A stretch of DNA of 64,000 nt, taken from NCBI GenBank assembly GCA_004565275.1, contig SDOX01000021.1:1398978-1462977 (forward strand). The letters are read 5' to 3'. Under the pieces are notes generated by a model, which saw only the letters and a list, made by a program, of their open reading frames with translations, was not told the origin of the DNA and ran no database searches. Made by a program: the position numbers and the translations under genes. Of the stretch, positions 32,353 to 43,244 are shown piece after piece (the stretch's first letter is position 1; every line of letters begins with the position of its first letter). The stretch comes from Nannochloropsis salina CCMP1776. Its lineage: Eukaryota; Sar; Eustigmatophyceae; Eustigmatales; Monodopsidaceae.

Positions 32353-33480
32353 ATGCCGCCCTTTATAACACGGTTTCCCGGTTTAACGAGGTCCCTCGGC
32401 ACCCTTGCCACTGGTATAACATTTCTCGCTTTGATTCCCTCCTCTTGTAACGCCTTCCTCGCCCCGGGGTCACCGGCTCGATACCATATGAAAGCAACAT
32501 CAACTCAAGCTATGAAGGCCGGCACCAGCATCGTCCGCCGCAGTCAGGGGCTTCGTGAGATAGTCGACCAATATGATGTGTTTCTCATCGATCAGTGGGG
32601 TGTAATGCACGACGGTCACGCCGCCTATCCGGGGGCGGTGGAGTGCATGCAGTCAATTTTGGCCGCCGGCAAGTATGTTATCCTCCTGTCTAACTCCTCG
32701 AAACGCAAAGCCGGCTCGCTCGCGCGTCTTAAAGACATGGGTTTTCAGCCTGAAAAGTACTTGGACATTATCACGTCGGGCGAGCTCACTTACCTTGGCC
32801 TCAAGCCACCACGCAATTCCCCTTCTTACGCAAATATACGAGGCACAAATGTCCTTGTCTTCGGATCCGGAGATGAAGACCGGGAGTACGTGAAATCGTT
32901 GGGCTGTCGGCTTTCTCCGGTGGAGGCGGCCGACTTTCTCTTGGCCCGCGGTCCGTTCACAATACTGGATTCACCCGACCCTGCCACGCCGCCTCAAACG
33001 TTTGGACCGGGTCGAAACCTGCACGAGAGCGCAGAGTTTGAAGCGGTGGCCGCCAAAGCCGTAGCACGGGGGCTGCCCATGATTGTGTCCAATCCCGACA
33101 TCGTCCGACCTGGCGGCGACAACGACCCCATGCCCGGGCTTCTCGGGCGTGCCTATGAGGAGAAAGGGGGCCAGGTCATGTATGTAGGCAAACCATACCC
33201 TTTGGTGTATCAAGAGTGCCGAAAACGTCTCGTGGGGCTGAAGCCGGCCGGGGGAAAGGCGGATTGGAGGATATGCGCAATCGGAGACTCGATGTGGAAC
33301 GACGTGAAGGGCGCAGTGGACGAGGGCTGGGCGTCTGTCCTGGTCACGGATGGGATCCACGCTGAATCTTTGGGGGTACGACAGGGCTCTGGGAAGGAAG
33401 TGCCTGGTGAAAGCCTAGATTTCTTCCTGGAAGGCTTCGCATACCGGCCAAGCCACACAATACCATGTTTTCGATGGTAA
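32353..33480 (+). CDS. HAD-IIA hydrolase (TIGR01459/NagD-like), plastid-targeted
   Basis: A single exon of 375 aa from ATG 32353. The N-terminal hydrophobic stretch (ATGITFLALIPSSCNAFLAP) ends in N-A-F-L-A-P, a plastid-type cleavage motif. HAD-IIA features: VFLIDQWGVMHDG (nucleophile Asp with the W-G-V loop), ILLSNSSKRKAGSLARL (motif II Ser and conserved Lys/Arg), the C2-type cap from about 75 to 230 including VLVFGSGDEDREYVKSLGC, VSNPDIVRPGG, YVGKPYPLVYQECR with motif III Lys and ICAIGDSMWNDVKGA with motif IV acids. The family resembles pyridoxal-phosphate or phosphoglycolate phosphatases; the substrate is not predictable. It is divergently paired with an unrelated HAD subfamily member. Confidence 0.88.
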   Translation: MPPFITRFPGLTRSLGTLATGITFLALIPSSCNAFLAPGSPARYHMKATSTQAMKAGTSIVRRSQGLREIVDQYDVFLIDQWGVMHDGHAAYPGAVECMQSILAAGKYVILLSNSSKRKAGSLARLKDMGFQPEKYLDIITSGELTYLGLKPPRNSPSYANIRGTNVLVFGSGDEDREYVKSLGCRLSPVEAADFLLARGPFTILDSPDPATPPQTFGPGRNLHESAEFEAVAAKAVARGLPMIVSNPDIVRPGGDNDPMPGLLGRAYEEKGGQVMYVGKPYPLVYQECRKRLVGLKPAGGKADWRICAIGDSMWNDVKGAVDEGWASVLVTDGIHAESLGVRQGSGKEVPGESLDFFLEGFAYRPSHTIPCFRW

Positions 33481-33823
33481 GATCACGGGGAAAAAGCGAT
33501 AAAAGGGCGGGAGCAAGATAACATAGGCTTGAACAGTGTGGCGCAACAACAAAGAATCCTTTGGTTCCATTTTTGATACATGCGTACCCTGAGATTACTA
33601 CCAAGGCTACTTCCATGGTGACGAATTATTGTCATGTACAAAACATTGACACTCAAAGCACATGTAGCTAGTAACGGCTCGTTTACTTTATGAATGAAAA
33701 ACTAATCTGCAAATATATTCGGACATTAAGTCTGGAGGCTTGCTCTATATGCGAGTAATCGAAAAGTTCTATGGAGGCGTTTAACAACGTCTTACGTTCG
33801 CACTTCTCCTCCCTTGCGCCTCT
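33481..33823. other. Convergent 3' flanks
   Basis: AT-rich sequence between two convergent stop codons; nothing recognised. Confidence 0.5.
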
Positions 33824-34408
33824 CTAATCTCTGGCACGATGTAAAAGACGTCGATTTGCTTGTTCCCTTCGTGTCTCTTCCTTCAGTACGGCCATTTTGC
33901 CATAGATGAACCCATGCAATTGGTCGCCGGAAGCGAACGCGGCTTTCTCCCCCTCCTCGAGCATCCTGTCAAACCTTGCCTTCCTGTGCAGGGTCACCCT
34001 GTCGAACTGCTCCTTTGCTGTTTGGTACGCTATGACGATGAAAAGAAAGAACAATTTGTCAGAGAAATCTATGAGAATGAGATTTCGAAATAGGGGTTTT
34101 TCCGAAAGAACCGTTGTGACATTACCAGGCAAGGCTGCTTGTCGATGTAACATAAGGGCCTTAATTTCTTCCTCGGACGGTTTTCGTTCAAACTGAACTT
34201 CTTGCTGTTGTTGTTGCCTTTTGTCTTGTTGTTCTTGTTGTTGTTCGGACAATTTATAATCGACGTGCTTTTGTGTCGAGACGGCTCCTGCTGTGCTTTT
34301 CCCAGCCCGAAGCTTGGAACTGTTCCCTGAGAGGTCTGCGGCGTTTCCTCCTCGAACGAGTATTAACACAAACGCGACGATAGTCGTTGAAAATAGAAGC
34401 TTGCGCAT
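33824..34408 (-). CDS. Secreted/ER Q-rich coiled-coil protein, unknown
   Basis: Two exons, complement(33824..34029, 34126..34408), 162 aa in phase. A clear signal peptide (MRKLLFSTTIVAFVLILVRG, cleavage near NAAD) is followed by a Gln-rich helix (EQQQEQQDKRQQQQQEVQF) and EEIKALMLHRQAAL. The second exon is a charged helix (AKEQFDRVTLHRKARFDRML, EEGEKAAFASGDQLHG) ending in Arg-rich sequence. The 96-nt intron is a multiple of three and has no in-frame stop. If retained, it would add 32 residues with a hydrophobic run (DKLFFLFIVIAYQ), changing the protein to a possible membrane form. Family not recognised. Confidence 0.6.
   Translation of the reverse strand: MRKLLFSTTIVAFVLILVRGGNAADLSGNSSKLRAGKSTAGAVSTQKHVDYKLSEQQQEQQDKRQQQQQEVQFERKPSEEEIKALMLHRQAALPGNVTTVLSEKPLFRNLILIDFSDKLFFLFIVIAYQTAKEQFDRVTLHRKARFDRMLEEGEKAAFASGDQLHGFIYGKMAVLKEETRREQANRRLLHRARD
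34030..34125 (-). other. Stop-free 96-nt intron
   Basis: It begins GTAATG and ends TCATAG, has length divisible by three and no stop in frame. Retention would keep the gene open. Confidence 0.55.
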
Positions 34409-35095
34409 TCCTAGTCAACTAGTGAGTCGCTTTACTGAAATCTTATGGCCTGTATGTGAAAAGAAAGGGTTGCTGAATTGCGTAAGTGTGCCCAAAAGGA
34501 CGCATTACGTCTGTCCGTCATTCAAGATATCCGGCCGCCACATGGGCCGAGGGGGGAGGTCAAATTTTGAAATCTGGAATTGGCGTGGTGGCAGTGCGCA
34601 CAGGCCAGTCAATGTAACCACCTACTTGGCAGAGCATGTATGCATTTGAATGAGGAGAATATAAATCGAGATGTTGTACGGCGTGTGCTGGATGGAACCA
34701 TGCTAGGCTTTCTGAGAGGCTCATTTCAATCCATGCTACCCTGTTGAAAAGCTGGCTTCATCATATACGGATGTTCAATAATAGTGACAATAAATTAGTC
34801 CAATACTTGAATTATGAATATCAAAAGGACAAATTTTCGTAAGCAACGCTACAGCTTCGTCGAAGAGACGACTTTATATATATAACCTCTCACGCATGCA
34901 AACTTGAAGTGACTTGAGCTGTTTGCGTGCTTAAATTCGTGTGCGTGCCAGCCGTGTCTAGCCTGAGCACCCGAAAGTAGAAACACTTCCGACGAGTGAA
35001 GCCGAAAGTGAAGATATTGCAAAGGCTTCAAATAATTTTTCGATTCATTTTGATTTTTAAAAAGACTGTATGCGTTGCGTTCAAGAAAACATCGA
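34409..35095. other. Intergenic, 0.7 kb
   Basis: No gene supported; TATATATA at about 34876. Confidence 0.5.
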
Positions 35096-36493
35096 TCATG
35101 TTACTACTTTGCTATGCAATCCCCAGGTCTCTGCGTACATCGTAGGGTCGTACGTGCCTGCAGCTTTATCCTTCGCTTCGTGACGCAAAGCTGATAAACT
35201 ATTTTCCATGCTTGTAATGTAGGGATGGCCTGATGGGACTGCTCTTTTCACCCAAGCAACAGCCTCTTCCAGTTGTTGTTCGGCTTGCGTATACTTATCC
35301 ATCGCCCGATAAAGCAGTGCCAAATTATTCAGAATACCAGCCATGCTCATAGGGCTTATGCCCTCGAGGCTGTCTTTTCCCGTCGCCAAGCCCGCTCCCC
35401 GTGCCCGTTGCATGGCTAGAGATGCCTGAAACAGTTTGAGAGCACGGTCATGATCTTCCAGGCGCCGATAAACTTCCCCCAGGTTGCCCAAAGCTTGTGC
35501 TATTTGAGGATGGGCTTCCGGAAGCACCATTCTGAGGATGTCTAAAGCTTCCTCTTGGAATGGCAAAGCTAAGGCACAGTTTCCTGCCTCCGTGTGCATG
35601 GCTCCCACGTTCGTCAGCGCCTGCGCCAGTTTGATATAATTTGGAGGGTCCTCATTGCGCCTCCGCGCGATCAGCTCGGTATAAATCGGCTGTGCCAGAG
35701 TGTACTCTGCATTTTTGGCATAAGTGGAAGCAAGGCCGTACATCATTTCCATGAGTACCTCTTCTTCCTCTTGTCCTTCCTCCACGGTATCATCCTTCTC
35801 GCTTTCCTCGGTCGTCGCATCCTTTACTTCTTCCACGCGACTTCCCCCTTTCCCGCTTCTTGTGCTCGCAATTAAATTCTGTTTCAGTTCCAAGGCATCC
35901 TTCAAAAAAGGAATCGCTCGTTCAAACTCCCCACAAAGGTGGTAAGTGGTCCCAACATCGTGAAGTGCTTCCGCCAATTTCGCCACCTCCTTCTTGCCGG
36001 CATCAGGCTTTGCAATCGATCGACGCAAAGACAACACTTCTAAGTAGATTTTTAAAGCTTTGTCCAATGAGTCCTGGTCACGGTGCAGATCGCCCATACG
36101 CTTCAAGCAGGCCGTCTGAGATGGATGGGTTTCGAGCATCCCTGCAAGTTCTCGCACCTCGAGGCATTCCTTAAACAAAGAAACGGCTGCCGCTCTGTCC
36201 CCCATCATAGCCCGACATTCTGCCAGGCCTTCTAAGGCATTAGGCAGCGAGAGATTGTGCGAGGGAAGACTGCTTCGGGCCAACTTGACGATCTTCTCCA
36301 AGCAAGCACTCATTTGACTGTATTGATTTAGGGCATCTAAAGCGCGAGCCTTTTTCTCCAAGATTCCGATCAATTTCACATAATCTTCATCACACTGTGG
36401 ATCACTATATTGTGCAATATCTTGTGAGCATTGTCGTAACGTCCGTATGGCTTGCGCGCGGCCGATATTGCAGCTGTCAGGGGTCTTAGTCAT
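35096..36493 (-). CDS. Tetratricopeptide-repeat protein (kinesin-light-chain/nephrocystin-like)
   Basis: A single exon of 465 aa from ATG 36493. At least six TPRs of the 42-residue kinesin-light-chain type are visible: ALEGLAECRAMMGDRAAAVS, CLKRMGDLHRDQDSLDKALK, ALHDVGTTYHLCGEFERAIP, YGLASTYAKNAEYTLAQPIY, ALTNVGAMHTEAGNCALALP, ALGNLGEVYRRLEDHDRALK and ILNNLALLYRAMDKYTQAEQ. An acidic Glu/Asp-rich insert (~200-225) interrupts the array. The protein is a scaffold by fold; partners are unknown. There is no signal peptide. The frame is open upstream of the ATG but only through non-ATG codons, and an acceptor-like ATCTTTAG lies there, so a 5' exon is possible. Confidence 0.8.
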   Translation of the reverse strand: MTKTPDSCNIGRAQAIRTLRQCSQDIAQYSDPQCDEDYVKLIGILEKKARALDALNQYSQMSACLEKIVKLARSSLPSHNLSLPNALEGLAECRAMMGDRAAAVSLFKECLEVRELAGMLETHPSQTACLKRMGDLHRDQDSLDKALKIYLEVLSLRRSIAKPDAGKKEVAKLAEALHDVGTTYHLCGEFERAIPFLKDALELKQNLIASTRSGKGGSRVEEVKDATTEESEKDDTVEEGQEEEEVLMEMMYGLASTYAKNAEYTLAQPIYTELIARRRNEDPPNYIKLAQALTNVGAMHTEAGNCALALPFQEEALDILRMVLPEAHPQIAQALGNLGEVYRRLEDHDRALKLFQASLAMQRARGAGLATGKDSLEGISPMSMAGILNNLALLYRAMDKYTQAEQQLEEAVAWVKRAVPSGHPYITSMENSLSALRHEAKDKAAGTYDPTMYAETWGLHSKVVT

Positions 36494-37174
36494 CTTATTT
36501 GACGATGCGCCTGTGATTGCGATTGTACGTGTGGGATGTGTCTCAGCTAAAGATGAAAAACTTTGAGAACACAATCCTCACTCATCGGAAAGAGCTTTCA
36601 AGATTCTGTTTTGTATCGTACACAAGGAAGAGCATAGCAAAGTACCAATAGCTTGGGTTAGACCGGGCCCATATCGCGCGCGTATGTCTCGTGTTCAAAA
36701 ATTCAAATCAATACATGTGCGCCTGTTCAGAAGGCAACAACTCGGCAGTCTCTCCGCTTCCTGGGCCTCTTTAGGAGGAGAATAGCCTTTATAAAGAGAT
36801 GTCAGAAAAGCATAACCTCAACGTACATATAGTAGCTCTAACCCCACCTGATATCCTATACCTCGCAACTTATAAGCCTATTCGTCGCTGATAGCGTATA
36901 GAGTCTCGGTCGACTGATGAAAGCAAGCTATCTAGTCCGATGAAAGTCCGTTCAAGACATAAATGGTAAAGCCGTATGACAGAAAGAAAATTTCATTAGG
37001 AGCTCCACGACCCCGAGACCGGAAGTGCGTGCTCTCACAAAAGTGCAGCAAAAGTTAATTACAATATTCTTTATACAGTTATTTACGGGTTTCCTTGCGT
37101 GCGTTTACTTTATTTGAGTGATGGTCAGGAATCCTCTTACTATTACAGAGTTTGATAGACTTATGAGTACCGCT
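36494..37174. other. Intergenic, 0.7 kb
   Basis: No gene or repeat recognised. Confidence 0.5.
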
Positions 37175-38104
37175 CTAGATTGGTATATTATTCGCCTCCT
37201 TTACTTCCCAAATGCGGGTGCTCAACCGTTTGTAACCTTCGTCAAGGGGATGTATGCCGTCCCACCCAGTAGGTATGCTTAGATTGCGAGCGTCAGCCAC
37301 ATGGCAGTCTATGGGAGCGCCCTCACAAACCCGTTTGATTCCCTCCATCCCATAATCCACTGCTTCGGTCATGTTAAAAGCGTAATAAAAGCCGAGATAG
37401 ATAACGTGCTCTACGCCGTCATCATGCATGCAAAGCAAAAGCTTTTCAGCAATGTCCATGGCTTCATCTATCTGCTTACGGCATTTGTCGTTGAATGCCC
37501 AGCAATCATCTCGCACGGTGATAACGTCATTTCCTCCGCCATTCAGAACAACTGTAGTGGGCACTGCTGGTGCCGTTTTCTTTCGCATATCGCCATAAAC
37601 CTGCGGTACGCTTTTTACCCATCCGTCGTGTAGGCTTGAGCCGATGAGAGCATAATTGTCAAGTTTTTGGCCCGAGAATTGGTTCAAGTATTTGTTAATC
37701 GCTCCAATACCCCACACACCATCACGGCCCGCCATGATCGAGTCTCCAACAAGGACCTATTAAATTGTATAAGGGACAAAGAAGTTTCAATTGAGTAAGG
37801 TATAAGGATGAATACGTTTGATTCTGGGTGTTGGTAGATGGAACTCTTACAGAAATTTTTGCTCGTTCTGTTTCTACCAGCGCATAGCTACCAATAAATT
37901 CGTAAATGATCCACGTCGTGCTTACTTACTGTGCTGGACATGCCTGTGGAGAGTACAGGTACTGTTGACATGGCTGTCATGCAGACAAGAAGACCGATCT
38001 CTCGCAGATGTGTAGGCATCGTCTAAATCTTGTTTGCGCCCTCCTCCAGCCTTCTCGTCCAGGAGCCAACGATGATGTCCTGCCGTAATGGTTAGCGTAA
38101 ACAT
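37175..38104 (-). CDS. SGNH/GDSL-type hydrolase
   Basis: Exons complement(37175..37756, 37851..37887, 37926..38104) give 265 aa with closing phases; the middle exon is only 37 nt. SGNH hydrolases are esterases/lipases. Block I with the nucleophile is VLVGDSIMAGRDG, block III is LNGGGND and block V with the catalytic Asp/His is WDGIHPLDEGYK. The fold is otherwise short (about 190 residues), like TesA-type or rhamnogalacturonan acetylesterase-like members. The first exon (ATG 38104) has no signal peptide and is the least certain; it was joined because donor AGTAA|GTAAGC and exon 2 restore phase. The domain is certain, the 5' end moderate. Confidence 0.75.
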
Positions 38105-38725
38105 AAGGACGTTTCTATTCGTTCGACACAGGTGCTTCTATTTCTATCTCTTGGGTGTTACGGATAGGAATCAGCAAAGTTCCGTCAAGGACTGGCAAGT
38201 AAGAGGAGGTAATCACGCGTCGCATCGAACAACAAACCACATAGTACTCAAGCAAGGAACGAGCACTAAACTGTAGCACATGCCGGGAGACATTTTTTAT
38301 AAAGTGAGGTCGTTTACACATTAAGTAAGTCATCACCAGCCCAACAGGGCACTTTCTGGAGCGCCTGGCGGGCCATTTAACTTTTTGTTGTCGAAGTATT
38401 CATAATTCAAAAAAACGTTTGAGACGCATCCCTCCACGCCATGATTCCCCGACGCGAGAGGAATAGCCATACGGGCACCGTTTTGAGCTAAAGAGGTCTT
38501 TGAGGGACACACGGCGTCTCTTTTCCCTTTTGCATTGTTATGTATAATTCATTTTAGATTTTCCAGTGGTGCCTATATTTATGCGACTACTTTACTCCGC
38601 TTCCTGGTGTTCGGTCATCTATCCAAGCAAAGGCCCAGACCCCGACAAAGAAATGGTTGCATGGAAGAAAGTAAGACTGTTTAAGGTACATCCAAATATT
38701 CCAAAAGCGATGTCAATGGATGATT
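38105..38725. other. Intergenic, 0.6 kb
   Basis: Includes the 3' flank of DPH1 and the 5' region of the hydrolase. No additional gene supported. Confidence 0.5.
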
Positions 38726-40262
38726 TTACAACATTTGCCGTTTCGCATTAGCTGGGTTAAAATTGCCCCACGCTCCACCGTCTTTAGCATAATAGTCCAT
38801 CGGGTAGCTCGCCTCGGACCAGGCCTGCCCTCCCAAAGCGACTTCAAGCTCGTAGGCTGTCAGTACAGGATTCGGAAAGAAGTGCCCCCAATCAATCGAC
38901 AGCCGGGGACAAGCCACCTGCACCCAGGCGTCTACCTCTTCATGTAAAAGCTCCAACTTCTGAGGCGTAATTTCCGATAAAAGCAAGATAAATGCCTCTC
39001 TCCCTGACCTTTCCAGTAGGTCCATCGCATGTTTTACCAATGCAGGGTTTCCCTGCCTTCCTAATGTACCCAAAATGACACCCCAGCGTTTGGCCACCTT
39101 CCCAGCGGCCACGGCTTGTTTGCGAAGGCGAAGCATTTTCGGGGTGTCGTAGATTTCTCGGGTCAAAGTTTTATCGTAGGGGTCGTAACGGTAGGATTCT
39201 AAGGATGGGTTCGCAATCATCGCTGCTTCCAAGTGGAAGCGCCCGTCGGCAACAAAGATCAATGTATCGAACTTTGTGGCGTCCAGCGTAGGGGATGTGC
39301 ATCCCAGTACCTCTCCTGCTGAGAGGGGCCGCGCCTGAGGGACGTAGACGGAGGCAAAGTGGTCTGACAGCGCTTTGGCCGACTCGTGCACAGCGGAGAT
39401 GAACTGAATCGTTCCCATCAGACAGACCCTCCGAGGCGCTTCCAGGTTCCGACGGAGGCTGTCGATCAAATGGGCGGCGTCCACGCTGATCTCGACGAAG
39501 ACATAGAGCGCCTTGAGCGCGGTGCAGGTGACCGGCACCAGACAGCTGTGTCCGTAGTGGACCAAGAAATCCGCTCCTGCCGCCTTTGCCCCCAGGTCAT
39601 CGATACAGCACGCGCCGTAGGTGACGTCGCCCATCACCACCACCTCCTCCACCGAAGGGACGTAGCGCTCCATGATATCGGCCAACGTGCAGGCGTACAT
39701 CAAGAGTCCCTCGGGAAACTGGAGCGCCACGCATGTGGCTCCCGCTTCTCGGAGCCGCCATATCGTCTTGTGCACCTCAAAATTGTAGTTGGACGGCAGC
39801 TGTGCGATGGCTTGAGCCAAGGCGGGGTCTTCAAGGATATCGACAGGAATGCGTTTGACCTTGCTGACAAAGCGCTGAGGGCAAAGAACGTTAAATTGGG
39901 AGTGCGAGGGTATAAGATATATGTGTATACAAAGTCACTTCGATTGTAAATCGGTTTGGAAAGGCTGTAAGCATGCTTCGTTGATGATACCCCCGCGGGT
40001 GGAGAGGATTGACTTCGAGGCACGTTCACTTCTACAAATCAATCTTCACCGTTTGTGTATCCGATGTCGACAGCAAACACTGCGTTTACACACTACGATA
40101 CTGATTTAAGCCAGGAAACAAATTATTGGCGTTGGAGGGAAGAATCACCTTCAAAGGTCGTCGGGACGCGGGGCCGGAAGAAGAGCTAGGGACGAGTTCC
40201 CCGGACGTCGGCTGTGATATTGAGGTGGCTGGTGTCGTTGTAGGCAAAGGTGCCTCATCCAT
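38726..40262 (-). CDS. DPH1: Diphthamide biosynthesis protein 1
   Basis: Exons complement(38726..39874, 40149..40262), 420 aa, phase 0. With DPH2, DPH1 forms the atypical radical-SAM 4Fe-4S enzyme that transfers the aminocarboxypropyl group from SAM to a histidine of elongation factor 2. Conserved stretches: RFVSKVKRIPVDILEDPALA, LPSNYNFEVHKTIWRLREAG, ALQFPEGLLMYA, DVTYGACCIDDLGAKAAGAD (first cluster Cys), YGHSCLVPV, RVCLMGTIQFISAV (second Cys region), GRQGNPAL and VQVACPRLSIDWG (third Cys). The first exon is a Ser/Thr/Pro-rich N-terminus beginning MDEAPLP, the only in-frame ATG there. The partner-pathway gene DPH4 is 32 kb away, without sign of co-regulation. Confidence 0.93.
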
Positions 40263-42802
40263 TTTGTCAACAGGTGCGGTTATCTCCACGTATGGAGGAG
40301 ATGAAGCTGAAAAGCTTGCCCCTTTCGTGCTATCAAACGCGATTAGCTCTTCCCGATGAGGGCGAATAAGGCCTGAACAAAAGTATCCTGACACTTCCGG
40401 CCACCCCTTGATATTTTCTGCAGCATAATTTGCAAAAAGTGAAGTGAAAGAGATCTGTGTGAGACTTTATCAGAAATCCAGTCCAGGTAATCCCTATGAT
40501 TTTCTTTCCCCTCCTAGCTATAGAAACATGCATCGTGCTTGGACCACGCCTGTGCTACACGTGTGCATACATCGAGCAGATCCCGCTCTCCATCCAGAGA
40601 TAGAAAAGCAAACCACATACGCTGACAAGTGATAAGAATGCCTTCTATAAACAATTATGAGACCTCTTATCATCCATCAATGACTTTGTGAAAGGGCTAG
40701 ACCTGCTTGGAGACGCTAATGCCGAGGGGTTGACCTGGAGGACGTCGGACGTATCCGACTTTTCAACCGAGAAGCTAAACAGGTAAATAGAAATGCATTC
40801 ACTTATCATGATACAACACACTGCAGTATTGCGAATGAGTACAAGGACGAGGGCTTCACTGCCTCAGCGAAGTAGTCTTCCGGGTGTTAAAAAGGTCGTT
40901 TCGCGCTATAAGTGAGAGATGGATGTTTCTCGATGTGTGGACAGAATAGCGCACTTTGGGTATGTGCCAGAATGAGCCGAGCCGATGTACCACCCGGCGG
41001 AATGCACTCAGGGGAGTATAGATTCTCCTTGGAGAAGAAGGTGTTGTCATAGTTTTACTCATCTGGTATTTCCCTGTACCCTTCAACTCCCAATGGGTAC
41101 CGTCAGCCTATAAGGACCTATACTTATAGCTACGGGACGGGTGGCATGAGAGGGTGGGACTCCTGCCAAAAGGTCTGTGTGACCTGGATCTGTTTGCTGC
41201 ACGCGCGCACCGGAGAAAGAAACACGCACGGAGAGATATTCTGCACAATTCTTGTCATTTTGTCTTATGAACTCATAATGTGTGTTAAATCGAGAGTGTT
41301 ACACAACTTCCCCGAGGTCGTTCCCCTCACCCTCGTAGAGCTCGCTGCTAACTTGCTCAAGGGGCGACCCGACGATTTTTACAGTGGTAGCAGCGGTAGG
41401 AAAGTTCGGTCGCGTGCAAGTGCAGAATGTCTCTTCGTGCGTGTTTCTTTGCCCAGTGCGCGCGTGAGAAATACCAGACAGTAAAACTCTGGCAACACCT
41501 ATGTTTTGAAAACGCCGCCTTTTCGATGATCCTGCTCTAGCTCTCTTCCACTTAGATATTGTTACCCAGAGGGGAAATCGCAGCGATGACACAGCGTATA
41601 AGCCAAACAATCCACTTTTCTCGTGAGGGATATGATGAGCGAACCTCTTCCATTTTTTAGAGGAATGAAAACCAAAACCGGCCTTTCTGTAACCAGCACC
41701 TGAAATGGGATTGGGAACAATGCAACGTTTCGTCTTTTCCTCCCATACACTCTTTCCCTAGGATTGCACTACTATGTTAACAATCTATTAAAGAATATTT
41801 ACTGCTACGTAAATATTGGATGACAAGTGCTCAGGCTACACTGCTGCCGAAGCGGCCAACATTTTGGGGATCTACCCTAAACTAGAGCGCGGCAATCAAG
41901 AATTTTCATACTTTACGAATGCATTTTTAAATGATGAAGATGCAAAGTGAAACCTCTTTCTCGTAGGCACATGTTTTGATGCGGACTGGAAAATCGTCTA
42001 CTCAGAAATAATTAATTTTTTTTCCTAGAGCGCCACGCCTACCCCTGTCCTTTCGTGCCCAAGACCTGCCAGAATCATCAAAGATACCATTTTCCCTGCT
42101 TTGCGCTTTCAAAGCTGATTCCTTTGTTTTTCAAGAAGCAAATGAAAGCAATACACTTCCACCAAAAAGTGCCGGTTGCATCCTCCTAACTCATGAACTT
42201 GATAGTTGCAGACAGCCCTTTGATATTACTTGCAGAATATGCGATAGCCCTTGTTACAAACCGTCTGTCCCTGCGAGTTACCTTCGAATAACTTTCCACC
42301 CAAGCTTAAGTCGTATATATCCTTCCGAGGCGTCATTGGTCCAAAGAAAAACATTTTAAGTGAAAATCCAGCACAATGGACCGTCGGATCCAGCTTGACA
42401 TCAGGGGTCTCCAAGAAGATACCTTCGTTTGATATTTCCGCTCACAGCACAACAAAAAGCCGCCAAAAATAGCAGATAAGAGGCCAGGACTGATGCAGGG
42501 CTACCAAAGACAGCTTCGTGCACGTCAGTGCATTCGCGGCCATACGGCCCATCTAGGTTGCGAACGAGCTCTCGAAAAAGTAACGGGAATCAAGAGCTTT
42601 TTCCTGTAGCGCGCACGGGAGGAACGCACCATATTTTTACAAATAGGCACGTGCTATGTCTTGTGCTAGCCTGCTGTAACAACCTGAGTATCGTTCCTTA
42701 TTTTCCGCAAACGTTTCCTTGTAATTTTAACTTCGACAGCTTATCCTACCGACAGGCATCACATAGTACAAGGAGGTTACGCGTTCTACGAAAGCAAATT
42801 AA
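40263..42802. other. Gene-poor region, 2.5 kb
   Basis: The longest stretch without a supported gene. It contains the imperfect inverted repeat at 41201-41466. At 42250-42480 on the minus strand there are short open segments with a donor-like site (CGAAG|GTAACTC) that may be exons of an unrecognised small gene, but I could not assemble one. Confidence 0.5.
41201..41466. repeat. Imperfect inverted repeat, ~46-bp arms
   Basis: The left arm at 41201-41246 and the reverse complement of 41420-41466 share CGCGCGCAC, AAAGAAACACGCACG, AGAGA and ATTCTGCAC with few mismatches. The spacer is about 170 bp. Confidence 0.85.
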
Positions 42803-43024
42803 ATGGCTGACAATTCTCTCTGGTCACTGCTTATCCTTATTCTCCTCATTATTGCCGATATCATTGCTGTCTCTAAAGTTTGTCGGAGCGGGCGCTCCAC
42901 CTTAGTGATTGTACTTTGGACTCTCCTCATATTCTTCTTTCCTGTGGGTGGCCTCCTCATTTGGTTCTTGCTCGGCCCGCGAGAATACAGCGCAAATGCG
43001 CCAGTGCAGAATGCTGTGAGCTGA
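42803..43024 (+). CDS. Small PLDc_N-type two-helix membrane protein
   Basis: 73 aa, single exon. The first helix is WSLLILILLIIADIIAV, then a basic turn (CRSGRST) and the second helix TLVIVLWTLLIFFFPVGGLL, followed by IWFLLGPRE. The pattern (helix, R-S turn, W...P.xG..xWF.LG) is that of the PLDc_N/phospholipase-D N-terminal-like family, which also occurs as free-standing small proteins. Function unknown. The ATG is clear, with AAATTAAATGG upstream. Confidence 0.7.
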   Translation: MADNSLWSLLILILLIIADIIAVSKVCRSGRSTLVIVLWTLLIFFFPVGGLLIWFLLGPREYSANAPVQNAVS

Positions 43025-43244
43025 GAATTGAATGGACGACATGTGGTCCAAGAGAATGACGAGATGAAGTGGGCGAAATGAGGGACAAATCGTGAGGGTT
43101 AGCGGCATCTATTAAAATCAACAAGGACCACAAAAAGTGATATGTGTCGTCCGCAATTTCATCATCTCAAGCTTGAACACTTTTATTTATGTTTGTCTAT
43201 ACAAGTAATTTATCTAATCCCTTCACGTCCTTTGTCAATCTCCA

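Noticed and set aside
40680-40790. 5S rRNA-like phrase (CCGAGAAGCTAAACAGG)
   Set aside because: Only about 17 bases resemble the 5S core; the flanking helices and the remaining ~100 bases do not match.
42250-42480. Possible exons of a small secreted protein, minus strand
   Set aside because: Suggestive hydrophobic and donor segments, but no start codon and no phase-consistent join.
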